Assembly: GCF_004167665.1 (NCBI RefSeq) | Contig: NZ_SEWE01000034.1 | Location: 1-58,327, forward strand | Direction: 5' to 3' | Length of the DNA: 58,327 nucleotides | Origin: Hymenobacter persicinus | GTDB lineage: Bacteria > Bacteroidota > Bacteroidia > Cytophagales > Hymenobacteraceae | In this document: positions 24,949 through 33,082 of the stretch, in pieces | How positions within the stretch are numbered: position 1 is the first letter of the stretch | Layout: every line of letters starts with the position of its first letter | The notes under the pieces: generated by a model | Told to the model about the DNA's origin: nothing | What the model saw: only the letters and a program-made list of their open reading frames with translations | Database searches by the model: none | Made by a program: the position numbers and the translations under genes

Positions 24949-25473
24949 CTAGGCTTTTTGATTGTCGAGCACTTCCTGCACCGCCGACAGGATATTGGAG
25001 TAAGCCCCGCAGCGGCAGAGGTTGCCGCTCATCAGCTCCCGGATTTCGGCGGCCGTCTTGGCCTTGCCCTCGTTGAGCAGGCCCTGGGCCGAGCAGATCT
25101 GGCCCGGCGTGCAGTAGCCGCACTGGAAGGCGTCGTGGTCGACGAAGGCCTGCTGCAAGGGGCTCAGGTTGTCTTCGGTGCCCAGGCCCTCGATAGTAGT
25201 AATGTCGGCGCCCTCCTTCATCACGGCCAGCGTGAGGCAGGAGTTGATGCGCTTGCCATCGACGAGCACGGTACAGGCTCCGCACTGGCCATGGTCGCAG
25301 CCCTTCTTGGTGCCGGTCAAATCCAGATACTCGCGCAGAGCGTCGAGCAGCGTGGTCCAGGGCGCCAACTGCAACTGCTTTTCCACGCCGTTGATGCGCA
25401 GCTTAACCGCCCGGGTCGGCGGCAGGGACGCGTTGGCAGCGGCCCCGGAAGAGGTAGTGAAGGTTTCGGGCAT
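24949..25473 (-). CDS. 2Fe-2S subunit of molybdoenzyme (PaoA/YagT-like)
   Basis: A 174-residue electron-transfer subunit with two 2Fe-2S clusters. The plant-ferredoxin-type domain uses Cys59, Cys64, Cys67 and Cys79 (KGCDHGQCGACTVL). The helical domain uses Cys118, Cys121, Cys153 and Cys155 (QCGYCTPGQ, NLCRCGAY). PaoA/YagT of E. coli has a twin-arginine signal; here the 20-odd N-terminal residues before VKLRING are Ser/Ala-rich without RR, so the complex is probably cytosolic. It is first in the operon. No convincing -7 box was found in the 100 nt upstream. Confidence 0.93.
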   Translation of the reverse strand: MPETFTTSSGAAANASLPPTRAVKLRINGVEKQLQLAPWTTLLDALREYLDLTGTKKGCDHGQCGACTVLVDGKRINSCLTLAVMKEGADITTIEGLGTEDNLSPLQQAFVDHDAFQCGYCTPGQICSAQGLLNEGKAKTAAEIRELMSGNLCRCGAYSNILSAVQEVLDNQKA

Positions 25474-25840
25474 GGGAAAAGGTGAATGGTTGGGAAGTAC
25501 AGCCGCCGGGCGCCGGGCAACGCCGGCCCCGACCGGAGCGCGGTAAGGAGCAATGCCGCCAGCAACAGCCGGCTTCTATATAGTCTGAGAAGTGTGGATA
25601 GAGCCTGCAAAGGCACTTTTCAGCGTACGCAACCCGCCGACAAGGGTTGAGTTGAATCGGCGCCAGGAAGCCGGGCGCGGGCCTTTTTTGCGGGCCACCG
25701 CGGCGGACGCTACTCTTAGGGCGGATTCGTGGCCGGGGCGGCCGGCCTAAAAAAATTCAGATTCTTTTAGCCGCCTATTTTGATTAAGTCTAAACAAGCC
25801 CTTCCTTTGTCTTATATTTAATCAGTCTAAATAAGACCCG
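25474..25840. promoter_or_regulatory. divergent promoter region, molybdoenzyme operon / siderophore receptor
   Basis: A 367-nt region between divergent genes. The left two thirds are GC-rich without a recognised motif and no ModE-type half-sites. The last 80 nt before the receptor are AT-rich. They hold a 12-nt direct repeat, AGTCTAAAYAAG, at 25787-25798 and 25824-25835, and a -7-like TATATTTA at 25813-25820 between the copies. The right copy also pairs partly with CTTAT upstream (25811-25815). This looks like tandem repressor sites flanking the -7 box; iron control is likely from the gene but not shown. Confidence 0.5.
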
Positions 25841-28372
25841 ATGCCCCGCACTGCTTCCCGCCTGACTTTTCTGCTCGCTTTTCTCCTCTTTCCCGGTCTG
25901 ATCTGGGCCCAAACCGGCACCGGTCTTATCACCGGCAAGCTGGTCGGCAGCAAGGGACAGCCGCTGGAGAATATGTCGGTGAGCTTGAAGAAAACGGGCA
26001 TGGGCGTCAACACGGCCGAGGATGGCACCTACGAGCTGCGGGCCGCGGCCGGTAACCAGCTTCTGCACATCAGCGGCCTGGGCTACATCACCCAAGAGCT
26101 GACGGTGGACGTGGTGGCCGGCAAAACCACGTCGGTGCCCGTCACGACTCTGGTGGTAAATCCCCACCAGCTGGCCGAGGTAACCATTTCGGAGGGCCGC
26201 AACATCAACCAGCGCCCGACCAGCATCAGCAAGCTGCCCGTGGCCTCCCTAGATTTGCCCCAGAGCGCCGTGACCGTGGAGCGGCAGGTGCTGGAGCAGC
26301 AGCAGGTGCTGCGCCTGAGCGACGCGCTGGTGAACGTGAGCGGTTTGTACGTGACCAGCACCACCGGCGGCACCCAGGAAGAGCTGGGCAGCCGGGGCTT
26401 CGCCTACGGCTCCAACAACACCTTTAAGAACGGCGTCCGCTTCAACAACGGCGTGATGCCCGAAGCCAGCTCCCTGGAGCGCATGGAAGTACTCAAGGGC
26501 AGCACGGCCATCCTCTACGGCAACGTGGCCGCGGGCGGAGTGCTGAATCTGGTCACCAAAAAGCCTCAGCTCCAGCGCGGCGGCTCGGTGGGTCTGCGCG
26601 TGGGCAGCTTCGGCTTCTGGAAGCCGATGGTGGACGTGTACGGGGCCGTGGGCAAGAGCGAGAAAGTGGCCTTCCGCCTCAACGGCACCTACGAGCAGAG
26701 CAACAGCTTCCGCGACCAGGTGCAGGCCCAGCGCCTGTATGTGAACCCCTCCCTGCTGTTTGAACTGACGCCCAAAACCTCCCTGCTGCTGGAAGGCGAC
26801 TTCCTGCGCGACAACCGCACCCCGGACTTCGGCATCGGCAGCATCAACTACGAAATTCCGGCTTCCCGCACCCGCTTTCTGAACGTGGACGGCGCCAAAA
26901 ACGAAACCAACCAGACCAGCACCACCGCCACCCTCACCAGCCAGCTTACCGACGCCTGGCAGGTGCGGGGCGTGGCCGGCTTCCAGCACTACGACAACCT
27001 GCTGCTCTCGGCGACCCGCCCCGTGGCCAGCGGCGCCGCCGCCACCTACGGCGACCTGACCCGCGGCCTGCAGCGCACCGAAATCGATGAGAACTACTTC
27101 CTGGCCCAGCTCGATCTGACCGGCAAGCTGCGCACCGGCCGCCTCGAGCACACCGTCCTGCTGGGCGCCGACGCCGACCAGTACGAGACTAACACACTGG
27201 CTTTCACCAACCCGGCCAGCGCCGCCGACCCCAAGAAAGCCGTGACGGCCTACGACATTATCAACATTCTGGACCGCAACAAAACCATCAAGCAGCCCGG
27301 CGAGCGGCTGACCGGCTTCCAGGATTTGGTGCGCAACACCAACACCCAGGCCAACACCCGCCGGGCCGGCTTCTACGCCCAGGATCTGCTGAGCTTGTCG
27401 GAGAAAGTGAAGGTGCTGGCCGGCCTGCGCTGGAGCTACCAGGAAACGCCCAGCGACGTGTACTACTACAACACGGTAGCCAACAACAACGCCAACGTGC
27501 CCAACACCACCACCAAGCTGGCCGGGCAGCTGGTCAACAACCGCCGCTACGACAACGCCTTCTCGCCCCGTCTGGGCGTGGTGTATCAGCCGCTGAAAAC
27601 CATGGCCGTGTTTGCCTCCTACGCCAACTCCTTCCAGCCCAACACCGGCATCGACGCGGCCGGCAAGGCTCTGGCGCCTTCCACCTTCGACCAGTACGAG
27701 GTGGGCGTCAAAAACGACCTGTTCAAGGGTCTGCTCTCGGCCAACGTGACGGCCTACCGCATTGTGAACAGCAACCTGGCCCAGACCTACCTCGGCCAGC
27801 TGACCGACGCCGACGGCAAGGTGACCAACAACCTGAACACCAATATCAAGGAACTGGCCGGCGAAGTAACCAGCAAGGGCGTGGAAGTGGACGTGCAGAG
27901 TAAGCCCATGATGGGCTGGACCATCATCACCGGCTACAGCTACAACAACACGGCCTACACCAAGAGCAACATCTACGAAAACGGCAGCCGCCTGCGCTAC
28001 AACCCGGCCCATACCGCCAACCTGAGTTTGTACTACAACTTCAGCAGCGCCTTCGGGGAGCACACCTTCCTGCGCGGCCTGAGCGCCGGCATCACCTCCT
28101 ACTACGTAGGCGACAAAATGGCCGGCCGCAACACCCGCAAGTACGACCCCGCCACCGGCCAGCCCTTCGCCACCGCCGACGCCTTCAAGCTGATCAGCAT
28201 TCCCAACTACACCCTGTTCGACGCCTCGCTGGGCTACGCCTACGAGCGGTTTTCGGTACGCGTGAAGCTGGCCAACATCCTCAACGAACTCAGCTACAAC
28301 CTGCACGACGACAACAGCGTGAACCCCATTGCCCCGCGCACGTTCTCGGCCACGGCCAGCTACCGCCTGTAG
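25841..28372 (+). CDS. TonB-dependent siderophore receptor
   Basis: An 843-residue outer-membrane receptor. The signal peptide (residues 1-24) is followed by a carboxypeptidase-like regulatory domain (TGLITGKLVGSKGQPLENMS, about 28-105) and a plug with LPQSAVTVERQVLEQQQVL and EVLKGSTAILYGNVAAGGVL. These are the classic siderophore-receptor plug motifs. The barrel ends in FSATASYRL. It should import ferric siderophores with TonB-ExbBD energy. A PepSY-domain protein follows 125 nt downstream, a frequent partner of such receptors. Tandem repeats upstream of the start suggest metal-dependent repression. Confidence 0.93.
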   Translation: MPRTASRLTFLLAFLLFPGLIWAQTGTGLITGKLVGSKGQPLENMSVSLKKTGMGVNTAEDGTYELRAAAGNQLLHISGLGYITQELTVDVVAGKTTSVPVTTLVVNPHQLAEVTISEGRNINQRPTSISKLPVASLDLPQSAVTVERQVLEQQQVLRLSDALVNVSGLYVTSTTGGTQEELGSRGFAYGSNNTFKNGVRFNNGVMPEASSLERMEVLKGSTAILYGNVAAGGVLNLVTKKPQLQRGGSVGLRVGSFGFWKPMVDVYGAVGKSEKVAFRLNGTYEQSNSFRDQVQAQRLYVNPSLLFELTPKTSLLLEGDFLRDNRTPDFGIGSINYEIPASRTRFLNVDGAKNETNQTSTTATLTSQLTDAWQVRGVAGFQHYDNLLLSATRPVASGAAATYGDLTRGLQRTEIDENYFLAQLDLTGKLRTGRLEHTVLLGADADQYETNTLAFTNPASAADPKKAVTAYDIINILDRNKTIKQPGERLTGFQDLVRNTNTQANTRRAGFYAQDLLSLSEKVKVLAGLRWSYQETPSDVYYYNTVANNNANVPNTTTKLAGQLVNNRRYDNAFSPRLGVVYQPLKTMAVFASYANSFQPNTGIDAAGKALAPSTFDQYEVGVKNDLFKGLLSANVTAYRIVNSNLAQTYLGQLTDADGKVTNNLNTNIKELAGEVTSKGVEVDVQSKPMMGWTIITGYSYNNTAYTKSNIYENGSRLRYNPAHTANLSLYYNFSSAFGEHTFLRGLSAGITSYYVGDKMAGRNTRKYDPATGQPFATADAFKLISIPNYTLFDASLGYAYERFSVRVKLANILNELSYNLHDDNSVNPIAPRTFSATASYRL

Positions 28373-28497
28373 GGGTGAAGTTGTGAATTTATGAAATGGT
28401 GAGTGGAGGCCGAGGGTCTGCGTAGTCCAGCTGCAACTGGCCTGCCGGGCTTTCGGCCGCCTGCTCTTCCCCCCTTTGCTGCCTTAGTGCCAATTCC

Positions 28498-29721
28498 ATG
28501 AAAGTTTTCTTCCGCAACATTCACCTCTACCTCAGCCTGGCCTCGGGGCTGATCATTGCCCTGGTTTGCCTGACGGGTGGCCTGCTGGTCTTCGAAAAGG
28601 AAATCGAGCAGGCCTGGCACCCCCAGCGCTACTTCGTGACGCCCACCGGCGGCCCGCGCCTGCCCCTGGCCCAGCTCGTGGGTGCCGTACAGGCCACGGA
28701 TTCCAAGGCCAAGGTTGCCGGGCTGAAAGTGTACGCCGACCCGGCCCGCACCGTGGAGCTGAGCCTAGCCGGCGGGGGTCCCGAGGGCGGCCGCAAGCCC
28801 GCCGGCAGTGAGGCCGGCGCAGCCCGTGGTGAAAAAGGCGGTAAGCAAGGCGGCAAGAAGGACGGGGCTAAAGGCGGCGGCGAAGGCGGCCGGGGCCCGG
28901 TGGTGTACCTGAATCCCTACACCGGCGCCGTCATCGACAAGGTCAGCTACCGCGACACGTTTTTCTTTACCGTGATGGCCCTGCACCGGGGCATGGTCGG
29001 GGGCGCCGTGGGCAAGCTGGTGGTGGGCGTGAGCACCCTGTTTTTCCTCTTTATCATCGGCACGGGCCTCGTGCTCTGGTGGCCGGCTACGCGCAAGGCC
29101 GTGCGCCAGCGCCTGACCGTGAAGTGGGACGCCAGCTTCAAGCGCCTCAACCACGACCTGCACATCGTGCTGGGCTTCTACAGCGCCCTGTTTCTGTTCG
29201 TGTTTGCCTTTACCGGCCTGGCCTGGTCGTTTGAGTGGTTCAACAACGGCATCTTCGCCCTCACCCACTCCGACCCCAAGGGTCCCGAAGCGCCCAAGTC
29301 AGCAGTAGCGCCCGGGCGCACCATCAGCTTCGACGCGGCCTATGCCGCCGCCCGCCAGGCCGTGCCGGCCGCCGCCTCCTACGCCATTCAGCTGCCCAAG
29401 GACTCGGCCGAAAGCATCCGCGTAAACACCCTGGCCCTGAACCCGGCCACCGAGTCAGCCACCGACGAGCTGTACCTGGATCAGTACACGGGCCGGCCCC
29501 TGGGCAAGCTCAACTTCGCGGACCGCAACCTGGGCCAGCGCGTGCGGCGCACGTTCAAGCCCGTGCACACGGGCGCCATCTTCGGCACGCCGTCCAAGGT
29601 GCTGGCCATGGTGGTCTGCCTGCTGGGCGTCACGGTCCCGGTTACGGGCACCATCATGTGGCTCAACCGCCTGAAAAAGGCCAAGAAAAAGCAGGCCAAG
29701 CAGCCGGTTCTAGCCGCCTAA
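28498..29721 (+). CDS. PepSY-associated membrane protein (iron-uptake reductase type)
   Basis: A 407-residue PepSY_TM protein with four main membrane segments: MKVFFRNIHLYLSLASGLII at the start, a helix after ALHRGMVGG, one after FKRLNHDLHIVLGFY, and one near residues 370-390. Conserved His residues (LHRG, LNHDLH, VHTG) are candidates for heme or metal ligands, as in periplasmic ferric-siderophore reductases. It sits next to the siderophore receptor, so a role in releasing iron is likely. Residues 92-133 form an unusual low-complexity Gly/Lys/Glu insert between the first PepSY strands. Confidence 0.87.
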   Translation: MKVFFRNIHLYLSLASGLIIALVCLTGGLLVFEKEIEQAWHPQRYFVTPTGGPRLPLAQLVGAVQATDSKAKVAGLKVYADPARTVELSLAGGGPEGGRKPAGSEAGAARGEKGGKQGGKKDGAKGGGEGGRGPVVYLNPYTGAVIDKVSYRDTFFFTVMALHRGMVGGAVGKLVVGVSTLFFLFIIGTGLVLWWPATRKAVRQRLTVKWDASFKRLNHDLHIVLGFYSALFLFVFAFTGLAWSFEWFNNGIFALTHSDPKGPEAPKSAVAPGRTISFDAAYAAARQAVPAAASYAIQLPKDSAESIRVNTLALNPATESATDELYLDQYTGRPLGKLNFADRNLGQRVRRTFKPVHTGAIFGTPSKVLAMVVCLLGVTVPVTGTIMWLNRLKKAKKKQAKQPVLAA

Positions 29722-29729
29722 GCTCACCC

Positions 29730-30371
29730 CTACTTCCCTAGGCCGTAGCCCACCCCGACCAGCAGCGTGGCGCTGGGCAGCCATTCGTAATACTGCGTTT
29801 TGCCGCCCAGCCGGGCGCCCAGCGTGCCGTCGGCTACCACGGCCCAGCGCGGCGTGGCTTGGTAGCGCAGGCTTAGGCCGCCCCCCAGAAATGTATCCAG
29901 GCGCTTTTCCACCCGATTCTGGGTTGAGGTGTTCGTGGTGCCGCTGTAGAAGTAGGTTTCCTGGTCGTTGATGTCGGAGTACCGGAGTGTGAGGCCGCCG
30001 AGCAGGCCAACGTGAAATTTTGGGGCGGCCGGATTCAGCGTCACCTCCAGCAGCAGGGGCACGAGCGTGCTGTGAATCACCTTGTGCTTCACAAACCGCT
30101 GCCCGGGCCCACTCTCGTCGCGGTCTACCTGGCGGCGCTGGTAGGCGACACTGCTCCGCGCGGCCAGGCGGGGGCTCCAGGCGTAGCGGGCGTGCAGCGT
30201 CGGCGCCCAGCTGATGTCATCCACGGCAGTGTTGGTCCCGACGTAGTAACCCGACATCGACGTCAGGCCCAGGCCAACGCGCCAGGCGGGCTCGGTTGGG
30301 GTTGGAACGGACTGCGCCCGGGCGCTGCCGGCCGCGGCGAGGCCGGCCAGCACTAGTACTGATGCTTTCAT
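29730..30371 (-). CDS. outer-membrane beta-barrel protein (porin-like, small)
   Basis: A 213-residue protein with a signal peptide (MKASVLVLAGLAAAGSARA) and alternating aromatic/polar strands throughout: SMSGYYVGTNT, HARYAWSPRLAARSSVAYQR, and FLGGGLSLRYQATPRWAVVA. This is typical of an 8-stranded OMP_b-brl-type barrel. It ends in GYGLGK. No ligand is indicated. The gene is convergent with the PepSY gene, with only 8 nt between the stops, so any transcription termination must occur inside coding sequence. An AT-rich region (30372-30420) precedes its start. Confidence 0.8.
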   Translation of the reverse strand: MKASVLVLAGLAAAGSARAQSVPTPTEPAWRVGLGLTSMSGYYVGTNTAVDDISWAPTLHARYAWSPRLAARSSVAYQRRQVDRDESGPGQRFVKHKVIHSTLVPLLLEVTLNPAAPKFHVGLLGGLTLRYSDINDQETYFYSGTTNTSTQNRVEKRLDTFLGGGLSLRYQATPRWAVVADGTLGARLGGKTQYYEWLPSATLLVGVGYGLGK

Positions 30372-30581
30372 TATAGACTGCTATAGATAATGAGACTAAT
30401 GATTCGACTCAGGCCCGCAAGCTAGGATTTTTCGCCAAGTAGTTTCGCCGGTCCCCGCCCGCACTGGCCGGCAGGGCCATTTTTGCCGGGCCTCGCCCCC
30501 GTTATTCAGGACGAAGCAGCTAATTCGCTTCTGCAAACGATTCCGCCCCGCAACTTTCCCCCCGGTCGCGCCGGGTCAGCG

Positions 30582-30610
30582 TTGCACCCCGGATTAGGAG
30601 CCTATATTTG
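30582..30610 (+). promoter_or_regulatory. Bacteroidota-type promoter, aminotransferase gene
   Basis: TTG at 30582-30584 and a perfect TATATTTG at 30603-30610 with an 18-nt spacer. The start codon lies 20 nt further. Confidence 0.75.
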
Positions 30611-30630
30611 GGCAAAAACCGACGCGTCCT

Positions 30631-31887
30631 ATGCAAGTCTCCAAAATGGCCGGCAGCCTGATTGGCTCCGAGATTATCAAAATCGGCAACGAGGTCAACG
30701 AGATGATCAAGAAGGGCGAGGAAATCTGTAACCTCACCATCGGCGACTTCGCCCCCGCCATCTTCCCGATTCCGGCCGAGCTGGAGGCCGGCATTGCCAC
30801 CGCCTACAAAGCCCACCAGACGAACTACCCGCCCGCCAACGGCGTGGCCGAGCTGCGCCAGGCCGTGGCCCGCTTCACCGAGGAGCGCCTGGGCCTGGCG
30901 TACTCGCCCAACGACATTCTGGTGGCCGGCGGCTCCCGCCCGCTCATCTACGCCACCTACCTGGCCCTGATTGACCCTGGCGACAAAGTGGTATTTCCGG
31001 TGCCCTCGTGGAACAACAACCACTACTGCCACCTCTCCGGCGCCGAGGCCGTGCTGGTGGAAACCCGGGCCGAAAACAACTTCATGCCCACCGCCGCCGA
31101 GGTGGCGCCCCACCTGAAGGGCGCCACCCTGCTGGCCTTGTGCTCCCCGCTGAACCCGACCGGTACCGTGTTTTCGCGGGAAGACCTCGAGCAGATCTGC
31201 GACTTGGTTATTGCCGAAAATAAGAGCCGCCGCCCCGACGAAAAGCCGCTCTACATCATGTACGACCAGATTTACTGGATGCTGACCTTCGGCGAAACCC
31301 GGCATTACGACCCGGTGAACCTGCGCCCCGAGCTGCGCGACTATGTGGTGTACATCGACGGCATCAGCAAGTGCTTTGCCGCCACCGGCGTGCGGGTGGG
31401 CTACGCCTTCGGCCCCAGCGAGGTCATCGACAAGATGAAGTCCATTCTGGGCCACGTGGGCGCTTGGGCCCCGAAGGCCGAGCAGGTGGCCACGGCCAGC
31501 TTTCTGCCCCAAACGGCCGCCGTCGACGACTTTCTCGACGACTTCAAGATCAAGGTGCAGGAAAGCCTGAATGCGCTGTACAACGGCCTGCAGGACCTCA
31601 AAAAGGCCGGCTACCCCGTCGACGCCATCGTGCCCATGGGCGCCATCTACCTTACGGCCCAGCTCAGCGTGCTCGGCAAAACCACCCCGGCCGGGCAGGT
31701 GCTGCACACCAACAAGGACATCACGTTTTACCTGCTTTCCGCCGCCAAGCTGGCCTTGGTGCCCTTCGGCGCTTTCGGCACCGCCGACACCTCCACTTGG
31801 TTCCGCATGTCGGTGGGCGGAGCCTCGCTCGAGTCGATTCAGGCCGCGCTGCCCCGTTTGCAGAAAGCCCTGGACGCTCTGCGCTAG
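30631..31887 (+). CDS. PLP-dependent class I aminotransferase
   Basis: A 418-residue fold-type I aminotransferase related to aspartate/aromatic aminotransferases. Expected residues are Asn175 (SPLNPTG), Asp212 and Tyr215 (MYDQIYW) and the Schiff-base Lys247 (DGISKCFAATGVRVGY), with a TNYPPANG substrate-gate loop near 64-71. It moves an amino group between an amino acid and a 2-oxo acid in the cytosol; aspartate or an aromatic amino acid is most likely. It is monocistronic with a good promoter. It ends 29 nt from the convergent GH43 gene, and no hairpin is visible in that gap. Confidence 0.92.
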   Translation: MQVSKMAGSLIGSEIIKIGNEVNEMIKKGEEICNLTIGDFAPAIFPIPAELEAGIATAYKAHQTNYPPANGVAELRQAVARFTEERLGLAYSPNDILVAGGSRPLIYATYLALIDPGDKVVFPVPSWNNNHYCHLSGAEAVLVETRAENNFMPTAAEVAPHLKGATLLALCSPLNPTGTVFSREDLEQICDLVIAENKSRRPDEKPLYIMYDQIYWMLTFGETRHYDPVNLRPELRDYVVYIDGISKCFAATGVRVGYAFGPSEVIDKMKSILGHVGAWAPKAEQVATASFLPQTAAVDDFLDDFKIKVQESLNALYNGLQDLKKAGYPVDAIVPMGAIYLTAQLSVLGKTTPAGQVLHTNKDITFYLLSAAKLALVPFGAFGTADTSTWFRMSVGGASLESIQAALPRLQKALDALR

Positions 31888-31916
31888 ACCGGCTTCAGAA
31901 CAAAGCAGCTTCTACC

Positions 31917-33029
31917 TCAATGCTCCCCGGCGGGCCGCCGCTGGGGAGTTTTCAGGCTGACGGGCTCCCCGAAGTTGGGCGTATCGTCGGAGTTCCAGCG
32001 GAAGCGCTGCATCCGCGGGGACCGGAGCTCCTTGCAGCCCTGACTGCCGCCGGCGTTGGCGTGGTAAATCAGCCAGTCCTGGCGCCCGTCCGGCGACTTG
32101 AAGAAGCCGTTGTGCCCCGGGCCGTACACGCCGTTGGTGGGGCTTTGGCGAAACACCGGCTGCGCCGACTTGGCCCAGTCCGACGGGTTCAGCGGGTTGC
32201 CGCCCGGCCGCAACGCCAGCAGCCCCAAGGCGTAGTCGTCCGTCCAGCACCCACTGGCCGAGTAGGTCAGGAACACGTGCCCGCGCGGACTCACCAGGGC
32301 TTCGGGGCCCTCGTTTACGTCCGGGTCACCGTTGGTTTCCCACTGCAGCTCGGGCTGGGAAAGCCGCACCCGCGGCCCCGTAAGCGTCACCGGGTCCGCC
32401 ATGCGGGCAATGTAGAGGCACTGCCGGTTCTGCACAGCATCGGGGTGGCCGCTCCACACGAAATAGTCGGTGCCCCGGTAGCGCAGCAGGGTGCCGTCGA
32501 TGGCCCAGAAGTCGGCCTGGGGGCTGAACAAACGGCCCCGGTCGAGCCAGCGGCCCTGGGTGGGGTCGGCGGACGCATTTTCGAGCACGAAGGTGCGCTG
32601 GGTGCTCAAATCGGCTTTATTTGAGCCAGCCGTGTAGTAGATATACCACTTGCCGCGGCGGAAGTGCAGCTCAGGCGCCCAGATATTGACGCTGTTCGGC
32701 CCCACCGCGGGCGGCGTCCAGACAACCACCGGCGCCGCGGCCCCCGCATTGCTCAGCGCCCGGGTTTTGCGAATGGTGATGTTGTCGTTGGTGGTGACGA
32801 GCAGGTAGTAGAAGCCGTCTTTCCGGGTCACCCACGGGTCGGGGCCAGCGGGCAGAATGGGATTGGTAAACGTGGCCGCCGCCTGGGTTTCCCGGGGCAC
32901 GGAGCTGCGGCTGCACGCCCCGGAACACACCAGCAGCACCAGCGTCAGCAGCCGGAACGAAACACGCAGAGCAGGCAGGGCTGAATTTCGGGAAGCAGGC
33001 ATAAGCGGGGCTTGTACGGTAGCCGTCAT
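31917..33029 (-). CDS. GH43-family glycosidase, lipoprotein
   Basis: A five-bladed beta-propeller glycosidase of family 43 (arabinofuranosidase/xylosidase type). The expected acidic triad can be placed in PILPAGPDPWV (base Asp), FWAIDGTLL (pKa-modulating Asp) and DVNEGPEALV (acid Glu). A lipobox (VCSGAC, Cys39) makes it a lipoprotein, probably at the outer membrane or periplasm. The first ATG at 33029 abuts the dnaB terminator hairpin, which supplies GGGAGG upstream. The next ATG, at 33002, gives a more typical 361-residue precursor and may be the real start. No SusCD pair is nearby, so the polysaccharide target is unknown. Confidence 0.87.
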   Translation of the reverse strand: MTATVQAPLMPASRNSALPALRVSFRLLTLVLLVCSGACSRSSVPRETQAAATFTNPILPAGPDPWVTRKDGFYYLLVTTNDNITIRKTRALSNAGAAAPVVVWTPPAVGPNSVNIWAPELHFRRGKWYIYYTAGSNKADLSTQRTFVLENASADPTQGRWLDRGRLFSPQADFWAIDGTLLRYRGTDYFVWSGHPDAVQNRQCLYIARMADPVTLTGPRVRLSQPELQWETNGDPDVNEGPEALVSPRGHVFLTYSASGCWTDDYALGLLALRPGGNPLNPSDWAKSAQPVFRQSPTNGVYGPGHNGFFKSPDGRQDWLIYHANAGGSQGCKELRSPRMQRFRWNSDDTPNFGEPVSLKTPQRRPAGEH

Positions 33030-33030
33030 A

Positions 33031-33065
33031 AAAAAACCTCCCGTAGTGCGGCGGGAGGCTTTTTT
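33031..33065 (-). terminator. dnaB terminator, abutting GH43 start
   Basis: The stem CCTCCCG (33037-33043) pairs with CGGGAGG (33052-33058). A seven-T run on the minus strand (33036-33030) serves dnaB. A T run on the plus side also exists, but no plus-strand gene ends here. Confidence 0.85.
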
Positions 33066-33082
33066 GAAACAGGTGGCTAAGC

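Noticed and set aside
26249..28306. 685-aa open frame antisense to the siderophore receptor
   Set aside because: Gly/Val/His-rich shadow; the plus-strand receptor has full motifs.
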